Shown here: positions 1 to 11,341 of the stretch, one piece after another
How positions within the stretch are numbered: position 1 is the stretch's first letter
How the letters are laid out: each line of letters opens with the position of its first letter
NCBI RefSeq assembly: GCF_947179165.1
Contig: NC_077242.1
Location: 28,581,097-28,645,096 of the forward strand
From: Solanum dulcamara
Taxonomy: Eukaryota; Streptophyta; Magnoliopsida; Solanales; Solanaceae
Length of the DNA: 64,000 nt
Direction of reading: 5' to 3'
The notes under the pieces: generated by a model
What the model was told of the DNA's origin: nothing
The model's database searches: none
What the model saw: the letters and a program-made list of their open reading frames with translations, nothing else
Made by a program: the position numbers and the translations under genes

Positions 1-1229
1 AACATGATTACAAACTTTCAGGGCTAATTGAGAAAGAATTGACATTCAAAGTATGATCAGATTTAAAGTAGAGCTAAAAGGAGAAGTTGGAAATAAAATT
101 TGAAGAAAATGCACTATAAAGAAGTATGTCCGCATCGCGAACTTGAGCTTCAGTGCTTAAATTCCAAAACTTAGAATTTATTCAACTCAACAGTGTGGTA
201 CGCACCAGGTCCATGTCATGAATCTAGTTTTAGATAGTACAAACTTCTGCCGACATAGAAATTGAAAAATTGCACTGAAATGAAACAAGTCTGCTTCGCG
301 GACTTCATTGCACCTACTTTAATTCCATATATTTAGTGCTTTAAATAGCAGATTGACAGGAAAGGATTGAAGAAGACGAAGGAAGAACTACTTTTGGTGA
401 TATTTTCTTCTTTTTTTCATTGGAATTCAAGTTTTTATGTTAGTAATGATTTATGTAATTATGTTAGAAACAATGAGTGTCTAAATCCACTTGTTCTTGG
501 GTTGAAGCCACAAGATGAAAGTTTAAATCTTATCGCTTTGGTTGAAAATGGGATTTTGTATGAGATTACTCTTATATTCTTGTTTTGATTGGTTTAATTC
601 TTGATTACCATTAGAACAAATTTATTGTCCACCCAGAACTCGGAGGACGGAAATGAGATGGAACACTAGAATATAAGGAGCATATTTTTCCTAGAATTGT
701 CTAGAATAATTCGTGTATAGAATGATCATGAAGCATATCTATTTACCATGTTTGGTTTCTAAACAAGATGATATGATTAATGTATCTTTGTTGGTTCATG
801 CTTATCTCTGCTCAATGATGTAGTTAAGCTGTCAACAAGAGTAGGCAATTAGAGGTCAAAAGATCTTAATTGTAAAATCAACGATGTAAATCAGTAATCA
901 AAAGACCCATTCGATACCAAAGTAAAGGAGGTTAGACTGAAAATCTATGAGTGCTACAACCCTGGGACTCTACTTTAAATTGATAAAATTTCTCTAATAT
1001 CGTTAAATCAGATTTTCATATTATTTTTTGTATAATTATTTTCTATATATAAATGAACTCAACTCTTTGAAAATACACATGAATAATTTGATTCATTAAA
1101 AATCTAACTAACTCCTAATTAAATTTTCTTGTGGATTTGATATCCGGCTCTTAAAAAGAGTCACTATATTACTTTTGAGACCGCGTACACTTGCATGTGC
1201 GTTTGAACGCGAAATGGGGTATAACATCA
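1..1229. other. Degenerate LTR-like DNA, no gene
   Basis: No convincing coding region; the longest open stretch (367-588, 73 codons) has no recognisable motif. The part around 1130-1205 (a 'tttcttgtggatttgata' stretch followed by 'gaccgcgtacacttgca') reads like the 3' end of a Tat/Athila-type Gypsy LTR, but no matching PBS follows. At about 1230 the sequence changes into the LTR of E1, so this looks like an older retrotransposon fragment joined to a truncated LTR. The family guess rests on recall of LTR style only. Confidence 0.35.
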
Positions 1230-2714
1230 AGCTACTCAAAGATTTTATTCAAGGTCAAAGTTTTAATTCACTACAATTTAGGGCTCCTAAGATGGCCCTT
1301 TCACCCATGGGATCCTAAGTTTTCTCTTAAATTCTCTTATCAATTCTTCTTCTAAAAGCCCTAGTTTCATGAATCTGCATTGGGTCTTCTTTTCTATAAT
1401 TATTCTCATGATTATTGATTAAATTATTCATCATTTACACCATATTTCATGGTTTCATGATGAATTTCAATGACTCATGCTATATGCTAGTTTCAAGTAT
1501 GTTTTCAATGAATTATGATCATGAACTTCAAGAGATTTCAATGAAAGCCTTATGAATTATTACAAGGTTTATGAATGACTCATTAAAGATTATGAATGAT
1601 ATTTTAATGGTGCTTTAAGCAAGAATTTATGATGTTATAAGGTAGTTCTCATACAATCATGTTAAAGAGGTGATAAGATAGTTCTCACCAACTCATGGAT
1701 TCTTATGAATCAATCATGTTAATTAGCTATTCTATGATTTTCTTATGATGATGATTTATATCTATTATTGATTTTCCTAATTATTTTAATGACTATATTT
1801 TTATGGTGTTCCGTTAGGATAATGACTAAGCACAAAAGGACTTTAAGGTGGGGTTCAATCTAGTAGCCATTGTAGCTACCCAAGGAAATCTTAGTAGCAA
1901 CATTCAGTCCCTAATTACGTTACCACATAGGTTTATGATGCCATTATGGCGTAGCTAGTGGATTCACATTTAGAAAAAAGTTAGCGAAATACCATCATGG
2001 AGTCTACCCCAGCAAGGTAGCCTTCTCCTTCTTGTTATGGGTACATCAAATTCTATGTTATAGCTAGCATGGTCATATATATCGGTTAAAGGTCCTATAC
2101 CATATCAAGGTAAAAGAAAATATATAAAGTTCTAATGATGATATTTTGATGCATTGACCAATGATTATGATGTTTTAAGATTTTCATGGTTTTACTAATG
2201 TTTTAAGATATAGGTCATGCATCTCATGATTCATATTGATTATTATTCATTATTCATGCATACTTCTCACATACTTAGTACATTTTATATACTAACGCAT
2301 ACTTTTTACAATATAGTGATGGACGATCATCACGCACCTCCTATTAGTAAGCAGACTTGAGCTTGTTTACTTTCATTGTTGGTGAGTCCTCACCATTCGT
2401 GGATAAGACATTATTTTAATTGTGTCAAATAACTTTTGATCTTTCTTATGGTTTCATGGGTGAGCTAGGATCTTTTCTTATGCCTCCATCTAGTTAGTAG
2501 AGGCATGTTAGATGTTATGGTGTCTATGTTGTCTTTCATTTTTAGTTTGAAACTTATGCTCTTTTATTGAGACATTACATCTGCATCTATGTCTCATCTT
2601 TATTGCTTTACTTATCTTATTTATGCTCATGAATTATATGCTAAGAATCTTAGTTGGGGTCCATCGGGATTGTAATCATTGTGTCGTACCTAGGATCTAG
2701 CTTGGATTGTGACA
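1230..2714 (+). mobile_element. E1 5' LTR, 5'-truncated (Gypsy)
   Basis: This stretch aligns by eye with the LTR of E2 at 8010-9285: a shared run beginning 'aatttagggctc', 'catgcta(t/c)atgctagtt', 'gaatcactagc'-type blocks and the terminal 'tgtgaca'. It ends in CA at 2714, followed by a primer-binding site. Relative to the 1934-bp E2 LTR, the first 600-700 bp are missing; the left edge abuts unrelated LTR debris. It contains the palindromic 'acttagtacattttatata' block (2273-2303) found in every LTR family of this window. Confidence 0.7.
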
Positions 2715-2718
2715 AACT

Positions 2719-2730
2719 TGGTGTCAGAGC
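2719..2730 (+). other. E1 primer-binding site
   Basis: TGGTGTCAGAGC lies 4 nt after the LTR end. It differs by one base from TGGTATCAGAGC, the site complementary to the initiator methionine tRNA used by most plant Gypsy elements. Confidence 0.8.
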
Positions 2731-2961
2731 ACAAGGTTTAAGTTTCCTATGGAGTCTAAAATGCTACATTAAGTAGAGTCATGTTCATCAATGTGAAGTG
2801 CTCTACATCTACGAATAAGGGGCTATGAGGCATTTTAGAGAAAAATATCACTTCTTTCATGATATTATCATGCGATGGAGTTCTTTCATGATCTCATTGG
2901 GTGATAGAGTTAAACTCTAAGGATTCTTCCTCTAACACTTTCTCTTTACAATTTCCAAAAT

Positions 2962-4112
2962 ATGTCTCTAAGAAGGAACCCCATCAGAAGGAAAGTTGAG
3001 GAGGAGCAACAAGCTCCAAATGATTCATTGAATGAACAAGTGTCTCATATGGAGTTCTAAGCCTCTTTCCAGGTTCTTGCTCAAGCCATGGTGACTCAAT
3101 TCAATCAAGAGGTAGTAGATCTCATGAACCCAAATTTGGGTTTGGTAGCTAGCTGAGTTTGTGATTTCACCTATTTAAAACCTTCCAAGTTTTATGGATC
3201 TATGGTGGATGAGGATCCATAAAAGTTTATGGAGAGTATTAGTGATATTGTTGACATTATGGGTGTTAGCCTGATGGAAAAAAGCATACTTGACAGCATA
3301 TCAACTCAAAGGGGTTGCTCAAGTTTTGTATGATCAATGAAAAGAGAAAAGAGGTAGAGATGATGGTCTCATTGATTGGGAAGAATTCAAGGATGCTTTT
3401 CTTGACCAATTCTTTCCGTTTGAGACGAGGGCTACCAAGGTGCAAAAGTTCATCAATTTGTGCCAATGTAATATGACTGTGAGGTATTATTCCCTCAAAT
3501 TTACAAAGTTTTCCAAATATGCTCCTTTTATGGTTGTGGATCTAAGGGCTCGTATGAGAAAATTTGTTTCAGGTGTGTTCGATTTGGTGGTCAAAGAGTG
3601 TAGAACTATCATGATTATCAAAAAATAGAAATTGTAAGGCTTATGACACATGTCGAGCAAATCAAGGAGGAAAAGTTAAAGGATAAGTCTAGAAGGGAGT
3701 CCAAGCGGGCTCGAACTGATAGTGGTAATTTCTCTCATGGTAACTCTAGGAATGGTGGTCATCCTCAGTTTATCAAAAGTATTTCAACCAAGCTTTATTA
3801 GACACTCAAGCTCCAAAATTTGATAAGGATAAGGTGATTAATCCTAAGGCACAATGAGGAGCTCTGGTTGGTCGTGTCATCCCTTCATGCAAGAAGTATG
3901 GGAGAAACCACAAGGGAGAAAGCTTAGCAGGATTGGATGTATGCTATAGGTGTAGAAAGTTGGGTCATCATGCGAAGAAGTGCAAGAGTGGTGCTAGACC
4001 TCAGACTAGACTAAACCTTAAGCTACCGATTGCCTGGATCAGCGTGCTACTACTTCAAATGGCGGTCAGTGCCAAAATAGATTTTATGCCCTTCAGACTC
4101 ATCAGGAGTTAG
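2962..4112 (+). pseudogene. gag: E1 Gypsy gag (decayed)
   Basis: Gag packages element RNA in virus-like particles. Starting at ATG 2962 the frame opens MSLRRNPIRRKVEEEQQAP and is then broken by several stops and shifts. Recognisable blocks are the retrotransposon gag region (the 3440-3628 open segment contains RYYSLKFTKFSKYAPF) and a CCHC zinc knuckle at about 3942-3983, reading CYRCRKLGHHAKKC (CX2CX4HX4C, all four ligands present). A 250-bp leader separates it from the PBS. It is clearly non-functional. Its closest relatives in the window are the gags of E2 and E4. Confidence 0.8.
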
Positions 4113-7100
4113 AGGATTTGCCCTATATGGTGACTAGTATGTTGAAAGACTTTGACTTTGATGTTTATGTATTGTTAGATTTGGGTGTTTATCTATCATT
4201 TGTTACTCCTTATCTTGCTATGAAATTCATTGATAGTCCTGAGATCTTTATAGCCTTTTTTAGTATATACTCTTATTGGTGATTCAGTTGTGGATAAAAA
4301 AGTATAGAAACTGTCTAGTTTTAGTTTTTCATAAAGCCACCTATGTTGATCTTGTAGAACTAGATATGACCAATTTTGATGTTATTCTTGATATGGATTG
4401 GCTTTATGCATGCTATGCTTCTATATATTGTAGGACCTATGTGGTAAAGTTTCAGTTTCCAAATAAATCAGTCCTAGAATGGAAAGGTAGTAATTACATA
4501 TTTAAAGGTCAATTCATCTCGTGCCTTAAAGCTCAAAAAATGATTTTTAAGGGTTGCATTTATCATCTAGTTCAAGTTAGAGATACAAATTTCAAATATC
4601 CTACTTTTGAGTCCGTTTTGATTGTTAATGAGTTTTCAAATGTTTTCCCCTATGATCTCCCAAGTATCCCTCCCAAAACGTAATTAGACTTTGGTATCGA
4701 ACTTCTCCTTAATACCCAACCTATCTCTATTCCTCCTTATCAAATGGCCCCAGTAGAATTGAAGGATCGGTTGAAAGATTTGTTGGATAAGGGTTTTACT
4801 AGACCGAGAATCTCTCTATGGGGTACTCTAGTTCTATTTGTTAGTAAGAAGGATGGTTCTCTCCTTATGTTCATTGATTACCGATACTTGAACAAGGTCA
4901 CAATTAAAAATAAGTATTCCATTCCAAGGATTGATGTCTTATTTGATCAACTCCAAAGAGCAAGCTACTTTTCAAAGATTGACCTTCGATCGAATTATCA
5001 TCAACTCCGATTAAGAGAATATGACATTTAAAAGATGGCTTTCAGAACTTGGTATGGTCACTTTTAATTCTTTGTTATCTCTTTTGGAATCATAAATGCT
5101 CCTGCAACTTTTCTAGATTTGATGAATAGGGTGTTCAAGCAATATTTGGATATGTTTGTAATTTTATTCATTGATGATATTCTGATGTATTCTCGGAGTG
5201 ATAAAGAGAATGTTGATCATTTGAGGATTGTCTGTCAACTCCTCAAGGACCGTTAGTTAATTGCTAATCTTAGAAAGTGTAAATTTTGGTTGAGGTATTT
5301 TACTTTCCTTGGCCATATTATCTTCGGTGAAGGTATTATGGTTAATTCTAAGAAGACCAAAATGGTTAAGAATTATCCTAGACCACTATCTCCTTCCAAT
5401 ATTCGGAGTTTCTTGGGCTTAGTCGATTATTATAGATAGTTTGTGGTAGGTTTCTCTTCCATTGCATCGCCCTTGACTACTTTGACTCAAAAGAAGGTGA
5501 AATTCCAATGGCCCAAGGCATGTGAGAAGAGTTTTCAAGAGTTGAAAGATAGACTTACTTCAGCTCTAGTGTTGACTTTGACAAAAGGTTCCAATGGGTT
5601 TATTGTTTGTTGTGATGCTTCATGAGTTGATCTTAGTTGTATTTTAATACAAAATAGTAAAGGAATAGTCTGTGCTTCTAGGAAACTTAAGGTGCATGAG
5701 AAGAACTACCCAACCCATGACTTGCACTTAGAAGCAGTGGTTTTTGCTTTGAAGTTGTGGAGATACTATATTTAGGGTGTCCATGTGGATATATTCACTA
5801 ATCATAAGATTTTGCAATATGTTTCCACTCAAAAGGATTTGAATCTTCGATAAAGGAGATGGCTTTAATTATTGAAGGACTATGACATTCGTGTGTTGTA
5901 CCATTTAGGAAAGGCGAATGTGGTTGCCTACTCTCTTAGTAGATTTTCTATAAACAGTGTTTCCCATATTGATGATGAGAACAAAGAGTTAGTTTGGGAT
6001 GTTCATAGATTAGCCTATTTGGGTGTTCGAATAGTTCATCTGAGGATGGTGGTGTTATTCTTCAAATTGGTTCTGAATCATCTCTTGTGGCGGATGTTAA
6101 GACAAAGCAAGATAATGATCCTACTTTAGTTGAATTGAAGAAAGAGGTTGCCAAAAATGTCATTAAGGCTTTCTCCCAAGGGGGGTATGGTATTTTGAGA
6201 TATCAAAGCCCATAGTTTGCGGTATTCTATTCATCTGGGTTCCACAATGATGTATCATAATTTGAGGAAAGTGTATTGGTGGAATGGCTTGAAAAGAGAT
6301 ACTACAGAGTTTGTGGCTAAGTGTCCTGATTAACAACAAGTGAAAGCTGAGCATTAAAAATCGGGAGGATTGGATCAATATATTCAGATTTCTACTTGGA
6401 GGTTGGAAGCCTTGAATATGAACTTCATTACAATTTTGCCTCGTACTTGTAGGCAACATAATTAGATTTGGGTGGTTATTAACTGAATGACTAAGTCGGA
6501 TCATTTCCTTCCTATTAAGACCTCCTATTCAGCAGAGGACTATGCTAGAATGTATAACGGAGAGTTGGTTAAGATTCACAATTTCCCATTATCTATCATT
6601 TCAGATCGAGGTACTCAGTTTACATCTCAGTTTTGGAGATTTTTCCAAAAGGGTCTTGATACTCAAGTGAAGCTTAGTACATTTTTTCACCAACAGAAGG
6701 ATGGTCAGGCCGAGAGTACCATTCAGACCTTAGAGGAAAAGTTGAGAGCCTGTGTCATTGATTTTAAAGGCAACCGGGATGATTATTTGTCATTGATAGA
6801 GTTTGCCTATAATAACAGCTATTATTTCAGCATTCAGATGGCTCCATTTGAGGCCTTATATGGAAGGAGGTTTAGGTCTCTTATTGGTTGGTACGCTATG
6901 GGTAAAGTTTCTTTGATAGGAACCGAGTTGGTATATGAGGCTATGATAAGGTGAGATCGATTAGAGAAAGATTGAAGGCCTTTCAAAGTCGACAAAAGTC
7001 CTATTCAAATATGAGGAGAAGGGAGCTTGAATTCGAAGTGAATGATTGGGTCTACTTGAAAATTTCACCCATGAAGGGTGTGATTGTTTTGGAAAGAAAG

Positions 7101-7351
7101 GGAATCTTAGTCCTCACTATGTAGGTCAATATCATATTTTAAGGTAGATTGGCAAGGTGTCATATGAGTTGGATTTGCCTTCTAATTTGGCATTGGTGCG
7201 TCCGGTGTTTAATGTGTCTTTATGGAGGAAGTTTGTTGGATCATAGCTCTATTGTGCCTTTGGAAAGCATTGGTGTAAAGGAGAGTCTTTCATATGTGTA
7301 GGTCCCACTTGAGATCCTAGATCGGCAAGTTAGAAAGTTGAGAAACAAGGA
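4113..7351 (+). pseudogene. pol: E1 Gypsy pol (decayed, 3' end cut)
   Basis: Domains run in Gypsy order: protease around 4153 (FDVYVLLDLG, catalytic D-S/T-G seen as DLG), RT at 4744-5240 ([14 protein letters not shown]), RNase H at about 5600-5960 (CCDAS, then a stop), and integrase at about 6180-7340. In integrase the first catalytic Asp of the DDE triad is Asn (MNFIT), while SDRG and the QAES glutamate remain. Many stops interrupt it (e.g. 4681, 5029, 5068, 5623). The chromodomain-proximal motif LDRQVRKLRNK is reached just before the frame is cut at 7351 by the LTR of E2. The remaining 3' part of E1 is not in the window. Confidence 0.85.
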
Positions 7352-9285
7352 TGTAAGATCCCGGGAGTTGGAAAGTTAGAAAACAAGGTTCAAAAGAGGG
7401 AATTTCTAGAAAACACTCAGCATTTTGGCACCAAGTAGTCTTCACAAGACCCTTTATGGGCCATGAAGAGGACCACGGGCCATGAAGAGCCACCGTGGTC
7501 CATGATTTGTCAATTGGGCTTCAGTGGTGATGACCACGAGGGGCCATCAAGAGCCATGGTGAGGACCATAGACCGTTATGGCTCTTATGGTTGACACCCA
7601 TATGCAGGCCTCTATCAGGTCCTGCACCAAAACCCATGTTAATGGACCATATTGTCCTCCACGGACCGTGAAGGTCTCCATGGAGGAAATCTTGAAACCC
7701 TCCCTACACACCCCCAAATTCAAAGTTTAAGTCCAACACCACCAGGACCACCACGTTTTGTAGTATCCTTAACAGACTGTGGTGCGTCTGATAGTGGAAC
7801 CCCTTTCAAAACCATCCTCCAGAAATTGAAGTCCATCACTACAACCCTATATTTCATTAATGAATGTAGATGATTTTTGAGGCTAGATTCTTAACTATTA
7901 ACTAACCTAAATTCCTTTAAACCTCTCATTCTCACAATAATTCCCTAAATCATAAAATCTTATCTCCCAAGTCTTCCCTCAAAAGTCGTCTTCTGCCTCA
8001 ATAAATTCAAATAATTTCTTCAAGGTTAAGCTTTTATTATCTTTAATTTAGGGCTCATAAAGGTCAAGGTATCTGGGATTTCCTTATGATTTCTTTAATC
8101 AAATAGTAATTTCATGATTTAAATTGGGTCTTCTCAATTATGATACTCTTCAATGTTATTAGCCTAATTATGCACAATTCCATCATATTGCATGATAAAT
8201 TTCAATTATCCATGCTACATGCTAGTTTTAGGTATGATTTATGAACTATGATCATGATTTTTAAGTTATTTCAATGAAAGCTTCATGAATGAGTTTAAAG
8301 ATTCTTTATTCAAATCAGTCTATAAATAATGATCCATGATGTTTCAAACAAGATAATGAAAGAGTGAATTAAGATCCTTAAATGTGACTAAAGACTCTAA
8401 TAAAAGAGTGACTCAAGATCGTTGATGAAGAATGTTACTTAAGACTCTAATGATATTTTTATGAAAATGATTCATAATAATGGAAGGCCTACACCCACGT
8501 TACATGAATCACATAATAATGAGCTATTCTTATGAACAAGTTTATGAAGTATGATTATAAAAATCTTATGATTATTACAAGTATGACTTATGATTATGAT
8601 CTGATATATATTTCGTGGGTTGATTTACTTAGCACCGAGTGGTCTTTGAGGTGGGGGTTCGACCTAGGCCCTAGTAGCAACCTCTAGTCCCTTAAACTAT
8701 GTTGCCACCGTAGTTTAGCCAATATGTCCTAACTAGTGGATCCACATATATCACATGATAATGATTGGATGGAGCCTACCTTGCATCCATGATTCATATT
8801 GCTCATGTCTTATGTTTATTGTTCAAGCATCTTCTCACATACTTAGTGCATTCCATGTACTAACACATACTTTTGCCTACATTGTATCATAATATAGGGT
8901 CTGGCGATCATGTTCATCCACCTCCTGCTTGTTGCTAGATTTCATTACTGTTGCATAATTGGTGAGTCCTCATGTTCCGAGGATGAGACATTTACTTACT
9001 TAAGAGTCTATGACTTTCTTTTATCTTTCATATTGGGTGAACTGGGAGATTGTCTCATACCCCCATATAATGGTAGAGGCATGTTAGATAGAAAAGAGTC
9101 TATGTTGTCATTTTCTCATTTTGAGACTTATTCTTTTATTGAGATGTTGCTTCTGTATTGTGATCTTGCTTATTTACTTCCTTTACCTTATGTATGATAT
9201 TGAATTTTATGCTATGAGGCTTGGTTGGGGTCCTTTGGGGTTTCAATCATTATGTTACAACTAGGCCTTATGTCGACTCGTGACA
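7352..9285 (+). mobile_element. E2 5' LTR (Gypsy)
   Basis: This 1934-bp LTR starts TGTAAGATCCCG and ends CGTGACA, immediately before a PBS. It interrupts the chromodomain coding region of E1 mid-codon, so it belongs to E2 rather than being E1's own 3' LTR, and no polypurine tract precedes it. The first 350 bp are rich in short inverted motifs of the type 'cacggaccgtgaaggtc'. The usual LTR block 'tagcaccgagt' is at about 8630 and the terminal palindrome at 8841-8870. Nothing in it appears to code; the 73- and 95-codon open stretches lack motifs. Confidence 0.75.
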
Positions 9286-9289
9286 AACT

Positions 9290-9301
9290 TGGTATCAGAG
9301 C
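9290..9301 (+). other. E2 primer-binding site
   Basis: TGGTATCAGAGC, an exact initiator-Met tRNA-type PBS, lies 4 nt after the LTR end. Confidence 0.9.
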
Positions 9302-9502
9302 ACAGGATTCAAGTGTCTTAGGGAGTCTAACATGCTGTGTCAAGTAGAGTATTTTTCATCAATGTGAAGTGTGCCATATCTATGTATAGGAGGCAATGAG
9401 TCATCTTAGGAAACACTTCACTTCTTTCATGATCTCATTGTGCTATAGAGTTTAACTCTAAGGATTCCTCCCCTAACGCTTTCACTTTGAGATTATAGAG
9501 TC

Positions 9503-10640
9503 ATGCCTCCACAAAGATACATCATCCGTAGGAATGTTGAGAGAGAAGAAAAAAACTCTAAATGACCCTTTAAATGATCAAGTGAGTAATGCGGAGTTTA
9601 GAGCCACTTTTCAAATACTAGACCAATCTGTACTACTCAAGTGAAATAAGGGGTAGATGAACCTCCAAATGTGGCTACACTGACTTCAAAGGTTAGAGAA
9701 TTCATAAGGATGAAGCCTTCTGAGTTTCATAGATCCAAGGTTAATAAGGATCCCCAAAACTTTGCTGATGAGTTGTATAGGATTGTTGAAATTATGGGAG
9801 TGTGTTCGAAGGAGAAAGTGGAATTAGAGGCCTACAAACTCAAAGGTGTTTCTAAAGTGTGGTACAACTAATGGAGAGCCAAAAAGGTTGAAGAGGGTCC
9901 CATAGGTTGGGGAAAAGTTCAAAGTTCCTTTTCTTGATCACTTCTTCCCACTTGAGTTAAGGGAGGCCAAGGTATTGGAATTCATAAACCGCAATCAAGG
10001 AAACATGAGTGGAAGGGATTATTCACTCAAGTTCATGAAGTTGTCCAAGTATGTTCCAAGCTTGGTAGCCGACTCACATGCCTGAATGAGTAAGTTTATC
10101 TCGGGATGTGTCGGACTCGGTGATAAAAGAATGTCTAACTACTATGATCATCAAGGAGATGGACATCTTTAGGCTCATGATTTATGCCGAGCAAATTGAA
10201 AGGGAAAATCTCAAGGAAAGAAATGGAAGGGATTCCAACAAGGCTCAGTTTGATGGTGGATTTTCTCACAACAAATCTAGTAGTGGTAATGGTTGGTCTC
10301 AACAAGGACAAAAGTTTCAAGGCCAAAGTTCTTCACAAGCTTTGAGTCAAAGGTTTTACAAAGATAGGGCCTCAAATCCTATGGCACAAGGTGGTGTTTG
10401 TGGATCTACTCTTCCTAAGTGTACCTAGTGTAGGAGAAATCATGGAGGTAAATGTTTTGTTGGGACGGGTGAATGCTTTGGATGCAGAAATATGGGGAAG
10501 AAGATCTCTAAATATCCTAAAAAGGGGAGAAAGGGGCTTCTTCAAGGTGGTAAAATTCCACAAGGTGGTGGCCCACACAAAAATAGGTTTTATGCACTTC
10601 AAGCTAGGAAAGAAGTTGAGGAGTCTTTCGATGTGGTCAC
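9503..10640 (+). pseudogene. gag: E2 Gypsy gag (decayed)
   Basis: The start at ATG 9503 is by homology with E1 and E4; the frame stops after 20 codons. The segment 9671-9871 carries the conserved gag block (VREFIRMKPSEF, then KDPQNFADELYRI). At about 10474-10517 the zinc knuckle reads CFGCRNMGKKISKY: the first two Cys survive, but the His is Lys and the last Cys is Tyr, so it cannot bind zinc as a CCHC knuckle. The frame shifts between 10428 and 10492. Dead copy. Confidence 0.75.
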
Positions 10641-11341
10641 GGGTATGTTGAAAGTCTTTGACTTTGATGTTTATGCATTGTTAGATCTGGGTACTACTCT
10701 ATCATTTGTTACTCCTTATATTGCTATGAGATTCATTGTTTGTACTAAGATCTTGCTAGGGCCTTCTTCGGTCTATACTCTGGTTGGTGATTCAGTTGTA
10801 GCTAAAAGAGTTTATAGAAATTGTCCAGTTTTAGTTTTTCATAAATTCACTTCAGTTCAACTTGTAGAGCTTGATATCATCAATTTTGATGTTATTCTAG
10901 GAATGGATTGGCTTCATTCATGCTCTTCCTCTATATTTGTAGAACTCGTGTTGTTAAATTTTAGTTTCCTAATATACCAGTCCTAGAATGGAAAGAAAGT
11001 AATTCCATGTTTAAGGGTTAATTCATTTTATTCCTTAAAGCTCGGAAAATAATTTTCAAAGGTTGCATCTATCATCTAGTTCGGGTTAGAGATGCTAACT
11101 CTGAAACTCCTACTCTGAGTCAGTTTTAGTTGTAAATGAGTTTCCCAAAGTTTTTCCCGATGAACTGCTAATTATTCCTTCCGAAGGGGAAATAGACTTC
11201 GATATCGATATCCTCTCTGATACTCAGCCTATCTCTATTTCCTCTTACCAAATGGACCTGATAGAATTGAAAGAGTTAAAGTATCAGTTGAAGGATTTGC
11301 TAGATAAAGATTTCATTAGACCGAGTATCTCTCTATGGGGT
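10641..11341 (+). pseudogene. pol: E2 protease and start of RT (truncated)
   Basis: FDFDVYALLDLGTTLSFVTP marks the aspartic protease (DLG in place of D-S/T-G), followed by the DVILGMDWLHS block typical of Gypsy PR/RT linkers. Frameshifts follow near 10985. The RT N-terminus ([18 protein letters not shown]) ends exactly where a reverse-oriented LTR begins at 11342. Most of RT, plus RNase H, integrase and the 3' LTR of E2, are missing. Confidence 0.75.

Noticed and set aside
367..588. Small 73-codon gene
   Set aside because: No motif, no homology within the window, and surrounded by repeat debris.
7352..9285. Reading this LTR as the 3' LTR of E1
   Set aside because: No polypurine tract precedes it, E1's chromodomain is cut mid-motif, and an exact PBS and a new gag follow, so it is the 5' LTR of E2.
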